A DNA stretch of 25,994 nucleotides from Coriobacteriales bacterium (GTDB lineage Bacteria; Actinomycetota; Coriobacteriia; Coriobacteriales; UBA8131): the NCBI GenBank assembly GCA_031267175.1, contig JAIRZP010000155.1, forward strand, positions 1 through 25,994. The letters are read 5' to 3'. The first letter of the stretch is position 1, and each line of letters begins with the position of its first letter. Shown piece by piece: positions 1 to 7,464 of this stretch. The translations under genes and the position numbers were made by a program. The notes under the pieces are model-generated. The model did no database searches. It saw only the letters and a list, made by a program, of their open reading frames with translations, and was not told where the DNA came from.

Positions 1-1
1 T

Positions 2-136
2 GCTGCCTTCAAACGGTTTGAAAACAGTCTCACGGCAGCGGGAGTGGGCGTGAGCAGGCGCGTTTCCAAGGGTGCATCCATCGCCGCGGCCTGCGGGCAG
101 CTGGCGTGCAGGAGCGTTGAGCTGCAGGAGCTCTGA
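2..136 (+). CDS. rlmN: RlmN C-terminus (partial): 23S rRNA/tRNA adenine-C2 methyltransferase
   Basis: The open frame enters from the left edge and stops at TGA 134-136. The last 44 residues contain FKRFENSLTAAGVGVSRR, then KGASIAAACGQL. This matches the C-terminal end of radical-SAM RlmN proteins (a helix, a 'gv..tvR' strand, then G-x-x-I-x-A-A-C-G-Q-L). The cysteine of ACGQL corresponds to the catalytic cysteine of the family, which resolves the methyl-enzyme intermediate. RlmN methylates A2503 of 23S rRNA and A37 of some tRNAs. Everything upstream, including the CxxxCxxC radical-SAM site, lies outside the window. The gene converges on the parB-side cluster. The call rests on a short stretch but the motif is distinctive. 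Confidence 0.72.
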   Translation, partial: AAFKRFENSLTAAGVGVSRRVSKGASIAAACGQLACRSVELQEL

Positions 137-186
137 GAGGATCACGCCAGCACTGAGCTGGGCCGAGGGCTTTCAGCCACCTCGCC

Positions 187-233
187 GGGTACGATAAAGG
201 GTGGCACCTCCGGCGCCACCCTTTATCGTACCC
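187..233. terminator. Perfect 19-bp inverted repeat downstream of rlmN
   Basis: Arms 187-205 and 215-233 are perfectly complementary (GGGTACGATAAAGGGTGGC and its reverse complement) around a 9-nt loop. It lies 50 nt after the rlmN stop. No clear T-run follows on either strand, so it may be a weak or factor-assisted terminator, an mRNA 3'-end stabiliser or a protein site. A second small inverted repeat, ACTGTTC 242-248 / GAACAGT 262-268, follows. Confidence 0.55.
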
Positions 234-267
234 CAAAGCTCACTGTTCCTTCGATTGCCAAGAACAG

Positions 268-493
268 TACCCCTTGCTTACATCGTGCACTACCCCTTTC
301 TCTTACCCCTTACGTACATCGAGTACAACCCCGTATACTCTGCCCCTTTCTTACTGCTTCCTTCTTAACACTACCCCTCCCCTCTTTGCCGATATATGGT
401 CCCCTTTAGCTTAATAACAAACGCTACCCCTTGATGGTGCCCCTTAACAGCAAGGGGCATCCCCTTTTGCTTCCCCGACATCCTCCTCCCCTT
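268..493. repeat. Cluster of CCCCTT / TACCCCTT motifs in a 570-nt gene-free region
   Basis: The gene-free stretch 137-710 holds CCCCTT at about 270, 293, 306, 343, 401, 427, 440, 461 and 488, a related CCCCTC at about 374, and an inverted AAGGGG at 452. Four copies are the 8-mer TACCCCTT (268, 291, 304, 425). Two 18-mers starting TACATCG (279-296 and 315-332) match at 15 of 18 positions. Nearly all motifs are in one orientation. No plausible protein is encoded here: the one long frame (431-832, plus) is low-complexity and unlike its neighbours. Function is unknown; a protein-binding array near the origin and partition genes is possible. Confidence 0.5.
438..459. terminator. Hairpin TGCCCCTT / AAGGGGCA
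   Basis: Arms 438-445 and 452-459 form an 8-bp stem around a 6-nt loop (AACAGC). A CCCCTTTTGC stretch follows on the plus strand. It could be a weak rho-independent terminator or just two of the local CCCCTT motifs facing each other. Confidence 0.35.
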
Positions 494-710
494 TTGAGTC
501 TTGGTTGGGTAGTACCCAGCCCTTCGCCTGGTCTAAGGCACCCCGCTCTGCCTCGCAAAATTGTCTACATTTTGCCCTTTGCTCTCAGAGGAGAGGAAAC
601 GAATTACACTGGTTTCTTCTTGTCACTGAAGGAATTGTATGCGCTCCGGCAGGGAATGTATAGACCTGTTCATTCAGCTGGTTGGTACTTGACAGTTGCC
701 TTAGAATGTG

Positions 711-1034
711 TTAGAGGGGCTTTGTTGCTCCTGTATCTGCCTCGACTGCGTCCCACTGGCTGTTGGTTTGCGTGTTCTGATGGGCGGCAGCGGCTTCTTC
801 GGTTGCTGTTGCTTCTCCAGGCTCGTTTTTGATAAGATTCACGGCGATTTTTGATTTTGAGGCAAGGTTTTTGTAGGCGTCTACCAGTGTGCGCGTGGTC
901 TTTAAGACGGTGCGTATCTGATTCTCTACTTCGCCTCGCAAAGAGGGGCTTTTGCTTATGGTGACGCCGACGACGACAACCGCGAGGGTCAGTCCGCTCA
1001 CAAACGATAGAGCCTGTACTGTAGCTTTTTTCAT
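711..1034 (-). CDS. Small single-pass membrane protein of unknown function
   Basis: The 107-residue protein starts with MKKATVQ and has one hydrophobic segment at about residues 8-27 (FVSGLTLAVVVVGVTI). The rest is a soluble tail with a basic, helix-prone part (residues 30-70) and an acidic, Ala/Glu/Thr-rich C-terminus. No signal-peptidase site is obvious, so a membrane anchor with one terminus cytoplasmic is likely. The start at 1034 has a strong Shine-Dalgarno (AAAGGAGA, about 5 nt upstream). It has its own promoter in the 143-nt gap after parB. I do not recognise a family; the layout (short TM plus coiled tail) recalls YtxH-like proteins, but no motif proves that. Confidence 0.6.
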   Translation of the reverse strand: MKKATVQALSFVSGLTLAVVVVGVTISKSPSLRGEVENQIRTVLKTTRTLVDAYKNLASKSKIAVNLIKNEPGEATATEEAAAAHQNTQTNSQWDAVEADTGATKPL

Positions 1035-1119
1035 GATGTCTCCTTTTTGTTGGCGCGATGCTGAGTTTGCTCAGGTCAAGGCGGTAGTACGTGTAGTGTC
1101 CAAACTGCAGTTGTGCTAT

Positions 1120-1147
1120 AGTATACTAGTGTAATAGTGCCTTGCAA
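1120..1147 (-). promoter_or_regulatory. Promoter for the small membrane protein gene
   Basis: On the minus strand, TTGCAA (1142-1147) is followed by a 16-nt spacer and TATACT (1120-1125), close to the sigma-70-type consensus. Transcription would start near 1113, leaving a leader of about 80 nt before the ATG at 1034. Confidence 0.55.
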
Positions 1148-1176
1148 TCGGCTGCCCGCTGGTCTCGTGGGTTGCT

Positions 1177-2034
1177 CTATCCTGTCGCTGTATCTTCAAT
1201 GGTAGCCAGTATGCGTTCAAGATCATGCTCATCGGTAAACTCTATCTCGATCTTGTTTCTTCCTCTCACGGTCTTAACGCGCACGCCGGCCTTAAGTAAC
1301 TTCCTGAGCTTTCGCGCGGCAATGCCAAAGGAACGGGGCGAGGGGGCGCGTTTAGTCCGCTCCAGCCCCTGGCTGCTGTACAGGCGCGCAATATTCTCGG
1401 TATCGCGTACCGTGAGGTTTTCATCGACAACTTTTTTTGCGAGCTTTATGCGTGCCTCTTCATCAGGCAAGGCGAGAATCGCTCTACCGTGTCCCGCAGA
1501 GAGCTGGCCTTCCATCATCATGTCCTGGACCTCTTCCGGCAAATCCAGGAGCCTCATGGCGTTGGACACAGCCACCGAAGACTTAGACACGGCTTGTGCC
1601 AGTTCCTTTTGCTTGCAGCCACTCAGATCAACCAGGCGTTTGAATCCCCGTGCCTCCTCTATGGGGTTGAGGTTGTCGCGTTGCAGATTCTCAACCAGCG
1701 CTACCTGTTGGGACTCAACGTCGTTAAGGATGAGGATCTTTGCCGGGATCGTCTCCTTCTCCAGACGCTTGCAGGCTTGCCACCTGCGTTCGCCGGCTAT
1801 TATCTCAAACCCGTCTCCCAGAGGGCGAACAAGAATCGGTTGCAGCAGGCCGTCCTTCTTAATTGAGTTTTCCAGCTCCTGTATTCGTTCTTCCGAAAAG
1901 TCAACACGGGGTTGATTGGGATTAGGATTTATCTTGCTAAGCGGTATTTCGAGGTAATCGACATTACTTCCGGTTTCCGCCGTAGCATCGCTCAGTAATA
2001 CGCCCAGTCCTTTACCAAGTCCTCCTTTAGCCAC
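1177..2034 (-). CDS. parB: ParB/Spo0J chromosome-partitioning CTPase
   Basis: The 285-residue protein has the usual ParB length. The N-terminal GLGKGLGVLL segment resembles the ParA-stimulating peptide. The CTP-binding domain contains GERRW (81-85) and ENLQRDNLNPIEEA (115-128). A helix-turn-helix (about 143-162, ELAQAVSKSSVAVSNAMRLL) binds parS, and the C-terminal part (about 230-285) should dimerise. It starts with GTG and overlaps the parA stop by 8 nt, so the two genes are translationally coupled. ParB loads at parS, spreads as a CTP-dependent clamp and interacts with ParA and SMC to segregate origins. Two parS-like palindromes lie 0.9-1.1 kb upstream. Confidence 0.95.
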   Translation of the reverse strand: MAKGGLGKGLGVLLSDATAETGSNVDYLEIPLSKINPNPNQPRVDFSEERIQELENSIKKDGLLQPILVRPLGDGFEIIAGERRWQACKRLEKETIPAKILILNDVESQQVALVENLQRDNLNPIEEARGFKRLVDLSGCKQKELAQAVSKSSVAVSNAMRLLDLPEEVQDMMMEGQLSAGHGRAILALPDEEARIKLAKKVVDENLTVRDTENIARLYSSQGLERTKRAPSPRSFGIAARKLRKLLKAGVRVKTVRGRNKIEIEFTDEHDLERILATIEDTATG

Positions 2035-2800
2035 GTTCCATCACTTCCTCTGCTAAACTTCGATAGGCTTTTGCGCCCTTACCTTTCGTGTCATACGTTA
2101 ATATCGACTGGCCAAAACTTGGCGCTTCGGCCAAGCGTACCGCGCGGGGTATCCTGGTCTGGAATACCTTGTCGCCAAAGTACGCTGTGACCTCCTCAAC
2201 CACCTGGTTGGCCAGCGATGTCCGTGAGTCGTACATGGTCATGAGCACACCGAGGATCTCCAGATCCCTGTTCATGCGGGTTTTGACAATTTTTTCTGTC
2301 TCGATGAGTTTTGTCAAACCCTCCAAGGCATAGAACTCGCACTGGATAGGGATTATAAGATACTGCGCCGCGGTAAGCCCGTTAATCGTGAGTTGCCCCA
2401 GAGAAGGAGGGCAGTCGATCAGCATGTAGTCATAGGCAGCATGGGCAGGAGTCAACAGATCGGCCAAGCGATGCTCTCTGGCGTATTCGTTCATCAGCTC
2501 AACCTCTGCACCGGCCAAATTGATAGTGGCCGGGACTATATCGACACACGCTGCAACCTCTTTAATGATAAGCTTGTCAAGCGGCTCCTCATTGATAAGC
2601 CCGTCATAGATACACTTGAGATCATTGCCTTTCTCCACGCCAAAGCCGCTGGTAGCATTGCCCTGTGGGTCAAGATCCACCAGGAGTACCTTCTTTTTGT
2701 GCTCACCCAGCGCCGCGGCAAGGTTTACCGCCGTGGTGGACTTACCCACCCCACCCTTCTGGTTGATTATTGCGATGATGATTGCTTTGTTCATTTCCAT
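2027..2800 (-). CDS. parA: ParA/Soj chromosome-partitioning ATPase
   Basis: The 257-residue protein has the deviant Walker A motif KGGVGKST (15-22), Walker A' DLDPQGN (42-48) and a Walker B-like LIDCPPSLG segment. This is the ParA/MinD family, small Soj type without an N-terminal DNA-binding domain. Its ATP-dependent dimer binds DNA nonspecifically and is cleared by ParB, and in B. subtilis Soj also regulates DnaA. The start at 2800 has AGGTGA about 10 nt upstream; a second ATG at 2794 is possible. It is the first gene of a parA-parB operon, preceded by a 308-nt gap holding the parS-like sites. Confidence 0.95.
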   Translation of the reverse strand: MEMNKAIIIAIINQKGGVGKSTTAVNLAAALGEHKKKVLLVDLDPQGNATSGFGVEKGNDLKCIYDGLINEEPLDKLIIKEVAACVDIVPATINLAGAEVELMNEYAREHRLADLLTPAHAAYDYMLIDCPPSLGQLTINGLTAAQYLIIPIQCEFYALEGLTKLIETEKIVKTRMNRDLEILGVLMTMYDSRTSLANQVVEEVTAYFGDKVFQTRIPRAVRLAEAPSFGQSILTYDTKGKGAKAYRSLAEEVMERG

Positions 2801-2910
2801 TACGTTTGAATCACCTCATTCTCTGCACGTGCTTGCATAGCTACCGGGGCATGAAGCCCTGGACTAGCTTAGTATACCTGACAATCCAGCTTCTGGAGCA
2901 GAGGAAGTAA

Positions 2911-2926
2911 GTTTTCACGTGAAAAG
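2911..2926. promoter_or_regulatory. parS: parS-like site 1
   Basis: GTTTTCACGTGAAAAG contains the 14-bp palindrome TTTTCACGTGAAAA. It shares the TTTCACGTGAAA core with the bacterial parS consensus TGTTTCACGTGAAACA and differs in the outer positions. It lies 110 nt upstream of parA. Confidence 0.82.
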
Positions 2927-2958
2927 ATTTTTGCTTGTTGCTGTTCGGCCCCCCTCTA

Positions 2959-2998
2959 TCATTGCGAGCGAGCCCTTCGGCTGCGCTCCTCGCAATGA
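2959..2998. repeat. REP-like palindrome
   Basis: TCATTGCGAG (2959-2968) pairs perfectly with CTCGCAATGA (2989-2998). Inside is an AGCCC-TTCG-GGCT-like tetraloop hairpin. This is the look of dispersed extragenic palindromes found in many bacteria. Shorter TCATTGCG/CGCAATGA arms also occur in the oriC region (7047-7054 and 7100-7107). Confidence 0.6.
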
Positions 2999-3082
2999 CA
3001 AGGGGAGTGAACTGCAGTTTCTGCTTAAGAGGTACTGTTCAACTTCAACCGGAGTGTAGGCACAGTTACCCCCATAGAAAAA

Positions 3083-3098
3083 GTTTTCACGTGAAAAG
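3083..3098. promoter_or_regulatory. parS: parS-like site 2
   Basis: This is an exact second copy of GTTTTCACGTGAAAAG, 172 bp from the first. The shared block is 18 nt (AAGTTTTCACGTGAAAAG, 3081-3098). It sits just 3' of the rsmG stop codon. Confidence 0.82.
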
Positions 3099-3108
3099 TT
3101 GCTTTGTG

Positions 3109-3858
3109 TCAGGCCAGCGGATGCTTTGCTGCCATTCCGGGTCTCCGCGGCACTTCAATCTGGGATTCCCCTGTTTTCTCATAGACAAGCACACAGCGTT
3201 GCGTTGCGTTGTCAGACAGCTTATAGCGCCTCATGTCCAAGGGGCTCATTCCCAGTTTTTCTGCCGCGACGGCACCCCGCTCTCTCTCACTTGTCGCTGG
3301 CCTCCCCTTTAAGGCTATGAAGTGACCTCCCTGCGCGAGAAGGGGAGCTGCGAGTTCCAAAAGCGTCGGCAGCTCAGCCACGGCGCGCGCGGTTACAGCC
3401 GCGAAGGCCTCTTTCTGCTCCAGGGCCAGCTCTTCTGAGCGCAGGGCCGCTACCGAGATCTGTTTGCTCAGACCATGGGCAACAATAAAGTCTTTGAGAA
3501 AGCGCGCCTTTTTCTTGTTGGCTTCTATCAACACCGCTTGACGCCCCGATACAAGCGCCAGCGGAAGTCCCGGATACCCTGCTCCGCTGCCCAGGTCGGC
3601 CATCATCCCCTGTGGTGCCGCTGTCAGCTCAGACGCTACCGCCAATGAGTCTTGAATATGAAGAACCTTGCCAGCTTCAAGGTCCTTGATGCTGGTAAGG
3701 TTCTTGGTACGGTTATACGCCAGGACGGCCTCGAGGTGGGCCAACAGTACAGAGTGCTGCTTCTGACAAAAGTCCTCAGTGCAATCGTTTTCGTCAGACG
3801 GGGCCATTTCCAGAGCAGTCTCGATTGCTTGCTTGTCTGCTTCCCTAGCCCTCGTCAA
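3109..3858 (-). CDS. rsmG: 16S rRNA (guanine-527-N7) methyltransferase RsmG
   Basis: A Rossmann-fold SAM methyltransferase. The SAM-binding motif I is ADLGSGAGYPGLPLAL, followed by VLIEANKKKARFL. Upstream is the family's YNRTKNLTSI helix and a D-S-L segment that positions the substrate. It methylates N7 of G527 in the 530 loop of 16S rRNA; loss gives low-level streptomycin resistance in other bacteria. At 249 residues it is slightly longer than E. coli RsmG (207), mostly at the N-terminus. The start chosen is TTG at 3858, overlapping the jag stop by 14 nt; ATG at 3807 is an alternative. Confidence 0.92.
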   Translation of the reverse strand: MTRAREADKQAIETALEMAPSDENDCTEDFCQKQHSVLLAHLEAVLAYNRTKNLTSIKDLEAGKVLHIQDSLAVASELTAAPQGMMADLGSGAGYPGLPLALVSGRQAVLIEANKKKARFLKDFIVAHGLSKQISVAALRSEELALEQKEAFAAVTARAVAELPTLLELAAPLLAQGGHFIALKGRPATSERERGAVAAEKLGMSPLDMRRYKLSDNATQRCVLVYEKTGESQIEVPRRPGMAAKHPLA

Positions 3859-4555
3859 GCCTGATTACCACACTGCGGTTAGGCTCTTCGCCTTCCGACT
3901 CCGTAAACACGCGATGCTCATTGCGCAGGATGATATGAATGATGCGACGCTCATACGGCGTCATGGGACGCAGGCGCACATCTCTCCTGCTCTGTATGCA
4001 GCGTTGAGCTGAGGAGCGGGCCATGGACTCGAGCTTCTGGCGTCTGCGGTTCCGGTATCCTTCAATATCGATGACTATGGGATACCGAAAGCCTATCTTC
4101 TTGTTAACCACGGAGGCCACCAGGAATTGCAGAGCATCAAGCGTTTTTCCGTAGCGTCCTATGAGCACTGCCAGATCTGCGTCTACGACGTCCAGGATAA
4201 GCTCTCCTTCTTCACCTTCGTACTCGTCAATGGTTGCATCCCCTGCGCCAAAAAAGGTCAATATGCCTCTCAGGGTCTCAATTGCGGTATCTGCGACCTT
4301 ATCAAGCTCCTCATCCGTGAGCGTGGGCTTGGCGCTGCCCGAGTCATCGCTTTGGGCATCCTCGGCTTCTTCGGCATCTGCCGTATCCGTCAGGGCTTCC
4401 TCGCTTTCCTCCGATCCCTCACTCTCTTCCGTTTCTTCCTCGTCGGTAGCATCCTGGGTATCGGCAGCGGCCTGGGCGGGGCTCACCGCTCCATTCTCAG
4501 CAGCTGGTTCTACCTGTTCGTCTGTGGCTTCGTCTGTAATTTCTTCCAAGCTCAT
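3845..4555 (-). CDS. jag: Jag/KhpB (KhpB-like KH-R3H RNA-binding protein)
   Basis: The 236-residue protein has a KH domain (about 115-160, with IGRYGKT at 132-138) and a C-terminal R3H domain (about 170-234, with R203-xxx-H207 and PYERRIIH). The N-terminus (1-80) is an unusually long, low-complexity acidic segment (runs of E, S, D, A) replacing part of the usual Jag-N domain. Residues 80-110 (EELDKVADTAIETLRGILTFF) look like the start of the canonical domain. Jag homologues bind RNA and affect cell elongation and membrane-protein biogenesis next to yidC. SD AAAGGAAC precedes the ATG at 4555. The gene lies 88 nt downstream of yidC and overlaps rsmG. Confidence 0.9.
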   Translation of the reverse strand: MSLEEITDEATDEQVEPAAENGAVSPAQAAADTQDATDEEETEESEGSEESEEALTDTADAEEAEDAQSDDSGSAKPTLTDEELDKVADTAIETLRGILTFFGAGDATIDEYEGEEGELILDVVDADLAVLIGRYGKTLDALQFLVASVVNKKIGFRYPIVIDIEGYRNRRRQKLESMARSSAQRCIQSRRDVRLRPMTPYERRIIHIILRNEHRVFTESEGEEPNRSVVIRLDEG

Positions 4556-4643
4556 TGTTGTTCCTTTCTCTCAAGCACCTTGACAAAGGCGCTTGCCTTT
4601 ATGGGGGTCAGCTTGTGCGGAGTATTTTGTACGCGCAAGCACC

Positions 4644-5411
4644 TTAACGCTTCTTTTTGGGACGGGCCTTGCGTTCTGCGCGGTCAACGTCCACTTTAAC
4701 GGGGGTCACATCAACAACTTCCTCCTTGGCCTGTTCATCTTTGCGCTTCAACCTCCAACGCGACAGTTGTTGCTGTCCCACACCGAGATAGGAACTGACA
4801 TCCCAGTACAGCAGGACTCCGGCCGGAACCTGCCACCCAAAGAATAACATCACCGCAGACATAATCGTCATCATTATCTTGGTGTTTCTGTCAGAGTTTG
4901 GTTGTATCAGCATGGGTATGACAAGAGAGGAGGCAAAGAGCAGCAGCATGATAACGTACGGCACAACCGCACCTATGCCCTGCTCGGCAAACACACCGCC
5001 GGGAGTGACGGTCAGATCGGGAACGAGTCCATAAAAACTCACGGCATCCGTAGAACCAATACGCGTCTCAAGTTCCTGGAGTACCTGGTAGAGCGCAATA
5101 AAGATAGGCATTTGCAAAATCATGGGGAGACAGCTGGCAAGGGGGTTGAACTTGGCCTCCTGGTACAGCTTCATCTGCTCCTGCTGCTGACGCTGCTGAT
5201 CGTCCTTGTACTTTTCCTTGATTTCCTTCAGTTGTGGCTGAAGTTTCTGCATCTCATAGGACGACTTATACTGCCTGCGCGTGATAGGGTAAATCACCAG
5301 CCTGAAGACTATGGTAATGAGAACAATCGCCAGGCCCCAATCACCACACCAGCTGTGAAACCACTGTATGAGCCAGAAAATCGCATCTTTGAATACTTCC
5401 CATGCGCCCAA
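4644..5411 (-). CDS. yidC: YidC/Oxa1/SpoIIIJ membrane-protein insertase
   Basis: The 255-residue protein has the Oxa1 fold: hydrophobic segments at about 25-45, 90-112, 148-170 and 178-203. The conserved groove arginine is at 37 (VFRLVIYPITRRQ). A cytoplasmic coiled hairpin (50-85, KLQPQLKEIKEKY) and a strongly basic C-terminal tail (RKARPKKKR) follow; the tail probably helps ribosome binding. It lacks the large periplasmic P1 domain of Gram-negative YidC and any obvious lipobox. It inserts small membrane proteins alone or with SecYEG. The start is TTG at 5411, supported by AGGAG 5-6 nt upstream. No ATG in this frame is better placed. Confidence 0.94.
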   Translation of the reverse strand: MGAWEVFKDAIFWLIQWFHSWCGDWGLAIVLITIVFRLVIYPITRRQYKSSYEMQKLQPQLKEIKEKYKDDQQRQQQEQMKLYQEAKFNPLASCLPMILQMPIFIALYQVLQELETRIGSTDAVSFYGLVPDLTVTPGGVFAEQGIGAVVPYVIMLLLFASSLVIPMLIQPNSDRNTKIMMTIMSAVMLFFGWQVPAGVLLYWDVSSYLGVGQQQLSRWRLKRKDEQAKEEVVDVTPVKVDVDRAERKARPKKKR

Positions 5412-5502
5412 TGTTTCTCCTCTTCATCCTCTTCAATCAAAAGGTGAGCCTGTAAGCTGCTCATCCTTGATGGTGTACTAAAATCTTAATATCATGGATT
5501 GC

Positions 5503-6195
5503 TCATGGTTTGCCGCCGAACGCTTCCGGTACAGGATCGTAGCCGCCCTTTGCGAAGGGATGGCAGCGCGCAATGCGCCTGGCCGACAACCACAGTCCTC
5601 TCCAGAAACCAAAGCGCTCAAAGGCAATCAGGGCATATTCCGAACAGGTTGGTACATACCCGCATGAGGGAGGAAGGAGAGGCGAGATGGCATGCCGGTA
5701 CACTTTGATACATAATAGAGCAAGAGCGCGTGGGATGCCAACGACAAATGCACGAAACTTCTCACCGGTAGCACTTGCAGACTCTCTGTTCTGCTCTTTG
5801 CCGTGTATCCTGTGCTCCTCGTGGGATGCCTCTGGCCTGGTTTCTTCCTGTGCAAGGTGGTCTTCAAGGCGTTTCATGTCGCCCACCATGCTGTCAAAGG
5901 CCCTGTCCACCGCACTACCTCGCGCGACCAGAACGACATCGTAGCTCGTGTTCCACGAGGACCTCGCAGCGCGTGCTGCCTCGCGCAGTCGTCGTTTGGC
6001 ACGATTGCGCACCGGCGCTGTACCCAGTTTCTTGCCCGCAACAAAAGCCGTGCCTCCCAGGCCCTGTTGAGCCTGCCGAGCGTTGTCTGTGCTCGTATGC
6101 ACACGGTAGAACGCCAGAAAACTGCGGCAATTGTACTTACTGCCGCTCGCAAACAGGCCGCTTATCGTCTCTTTTGATTTAAGTGTGCCTTTCAT
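5503..6195 (-). CDS. rnpA-yidD: Fused RNase P protein (RnpA) – YidD
   Basis: One uninterrupted frame carries two normally separate proteins. Residues 1-115 are RnpA: an N-terminal LKSKETISGLF segment and the RNR motif (GTAPVRNRAKRRLREAAR, about 58-75). RnpA is the protein subunit of RNase P, which trims tRNA 5' ends. Residues 148-224 are YidD: VYRHAISPLLPPSCGYVPTCSEYA and CHPFAKGGYDPVPE with its conserved cysteines. YidD is a membrane-associated factor thought to aid YidC insertion. A charged linker (about 116-147) joins them. The start at 6195 (230 aa) has GGAG about 7 nt upstream. The frame is open to 6357, but that extension has no conserved features. No good separate yidD start is visible: no ATG/GTG/TTG in frame between M107 and the YidD core. 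Confidence 0.88.
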   Translation of the reverse strand: MKGTLKSKETISGLFASGSKYNCRSFLAFYRVHTSTDNARQAQQGLGGTAFVAGKKLGTAPVRNRAKRRLREAARAARSSWNTSYDVVLVARGSAVDRAFDSMVGDMKRLEDHLAQEETRPEASHEEHRIHGKEQNRESASATGEKFRAFVVGIPRALALLCIKVYRHAISPLLPPSCGYVPTCSEYALIAFERFGFWRGLWLSARRIARCHPFAKGGYDPVPEAFGGKP

Positions 6196-6404
6196 CTTGT
6201 GCTCCGTTAAACCCAAAGCTACCCTTATCTGCTTGGTCTTTTCCACAGTGCTGCGTTGGCCTTGAGTCGCATTACCGCCGGCAGGGCTCCTTCGTCCGCC
6301 TTGCACTGCGAAAAACGAGCGGCGCATCCAACGGCAGTTTTGGACGTAACCGAGCACGTGCCAAAGACCCGCTTACAACCCGGGCGCTTGTTGGCTCAGC
6401 TATC

Positions 6405-6551
6405 CTAGTGTGGAGATGAAACAGTCAGGCGCTTGCGTCCCTTGGCACGGCGGGCAGAGAGCACGGCGCGGCCGCCCTTCGTAGACATGCGGGAAAAAAA
6501 GCCGTGGCACTTTGCGCGCTTACGTTTATTGGGTTGATAGGTCCGCTTCAT
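6405..6551 (-). CDS. rpmH: 50S ribosomal protein L34
   Basis: Reading 6551 to 6405 on the minus strand gives a 48-residue protein: MKRTYQPNKRKRAKCHGFF, then SRMSTKGGRAVLSARRAKG, ending RKRLTVSSPH. This is the L34 signature, highly basic and almost fully conserved, with a four-residue C-terminal extension beyond the usual RLTV. L34 is a small protein of the large subunit near the tunnel region. SD GAGGAAG lies 5-8 nt upstream of the ATG. It heads the minus-strand cluster, 209 nt before the rnpA start, at the classic rpmH–oriC boundary. Confidence 0.97.
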   Translation of the reverse strand: MKRTYQPNKRKRAKCHGFFSRMSTKGGRAVLSARRAKGRKRLTVSSPH

Positions 6552-6659
6552 GTTTGCTTCCTCATTTCCTTACTCATGCAACAACGACTCGCCGCTCCTG
6601 CTGCTTTTGCCGTCGTGCAGTAATGCTGTTGCCTACACGCAGGTATGCGCGAACCACTG

Positions 6660-6689
6660 ATTGTATTTGTTTTGGGCGATTGCTGTCAA
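6660..6689 (-). promoter_or_regulatory. rpmH promoter
   Basis: On the minus strand, TTGACA (6684-6689) is separated by 18 nt from TACAAT (6660-6665), near-perfect sigma-70-type hexamers. The predicted start near 6653 gives rpmH a leader of about 100 nt. Confidence 0.72.
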
Positions 6690-6841
6690 ATACGATACGA
6701 TAATCGCATCACCTTGTCGCCTTGTCGCCTGCACTGCCACCGGTAAGGCAGGGCCCTTTACCCTGGGTCTTCCCCGAGCTGCTGTGGTCGCCACGCAAAG
6801 CGCGATCCTTTCAAAAAATTCTCACTTTTCACAGATGACCC

Positions 6842-7353
6842 TGTGGAAACTGTGTAAAAACAAGTAAGCGCCTGCATCTGCCTGTGGAAAACCAGAAAAA
6901 GGAACGTTTGTTGGCACTTGACAAGTGCTTTTTTTCTGTGCAAAGTATAGCGCAGCTTGATGAAAGCCGCAGTCAAAACAGATTATGTGCCTGCGGTTTA
7001 GCACCAGGGCACCTTGAAAAGAGAATCCGCTTGAGCTTTATGCATTTCATTGCGGCCTGGTATTCGCCCTGCTTGCTAATCTGCAGGATAAAGCTAGCGC
7101 GCAATGACATAAAGCAGAGTTATCAACAAAAAAGAGGTCTTTTTCCACAGATTTACTTCTCTGATATTTCAAGATTTCACAAACTTTTCCACATTTGTGA
7201 AAAACTTGCTGCCAAGGATTGAAATCACCTGCTGAGGTAGTGTATCCTACATTTCAAGATTTCATTATGGTGAAGAGACACGGGTTGTATCCAGAGGTTT
7301 CTGCGGAGCAATCCCGGCGACGTTTCACAAAATTGCTTAAATTTTGTGGAAAA
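6842..7353. other. oriC: oriC region I: cluster of DnaA boxes
   Basis: The 913-nt gap 6552-7464 has no convincing gene and holds DnaA-box-like 9-mers in both orientations. They are TGTGGAAAC 6842, TGTGGAAAA 6883, TTATCAACA 7120, TTTTCCACA 7141, TTTTCCACA 7185 and TGTGGAAAA 7345. TTTTCCACA (either strand) appears four times and is one mismatch from the E. coli consensus TTATCCACA. A 14-bp direct repeat ATTTCAAGATTTCA occurs at 7166-7179 and 7251-7264. With the unwinding site in the dnaA-dnaN gap this resembles a bipartite origin. Confidence 0.8.
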
Positions 7354-7464
7354 CCCTGTGAGTTTCATGATTTTGTGGTAATTCTCACAAGTAGTACGAA
7401 ATCCAAGCCTTGCAGGCCCTTTTGCAGGCCTTGCAGGTCATTTCATCCTTTGAGGAAAGAACGT

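Noticed and set aside
431..832. 133-residue plus-strand frame
   Set aside because: Its sequence is Pro/Leu-rich low complexity over the CCCCTT array, with no SD, and its 3' part lies opposite the well-supported small membrane gene.
6196..6357. N-terminal extension of the rnpA frame
   Set aside because: No conserved features. The ATG at 6195 has a good SD and matches the usual RnpA start.
7219..7464. N-terminal extension of the HATPase gene
   Set aside because: It covers a DnaA box and repeat-rich origin DNA. The ATG at 7465 has a good SD and begins the conserved protein.
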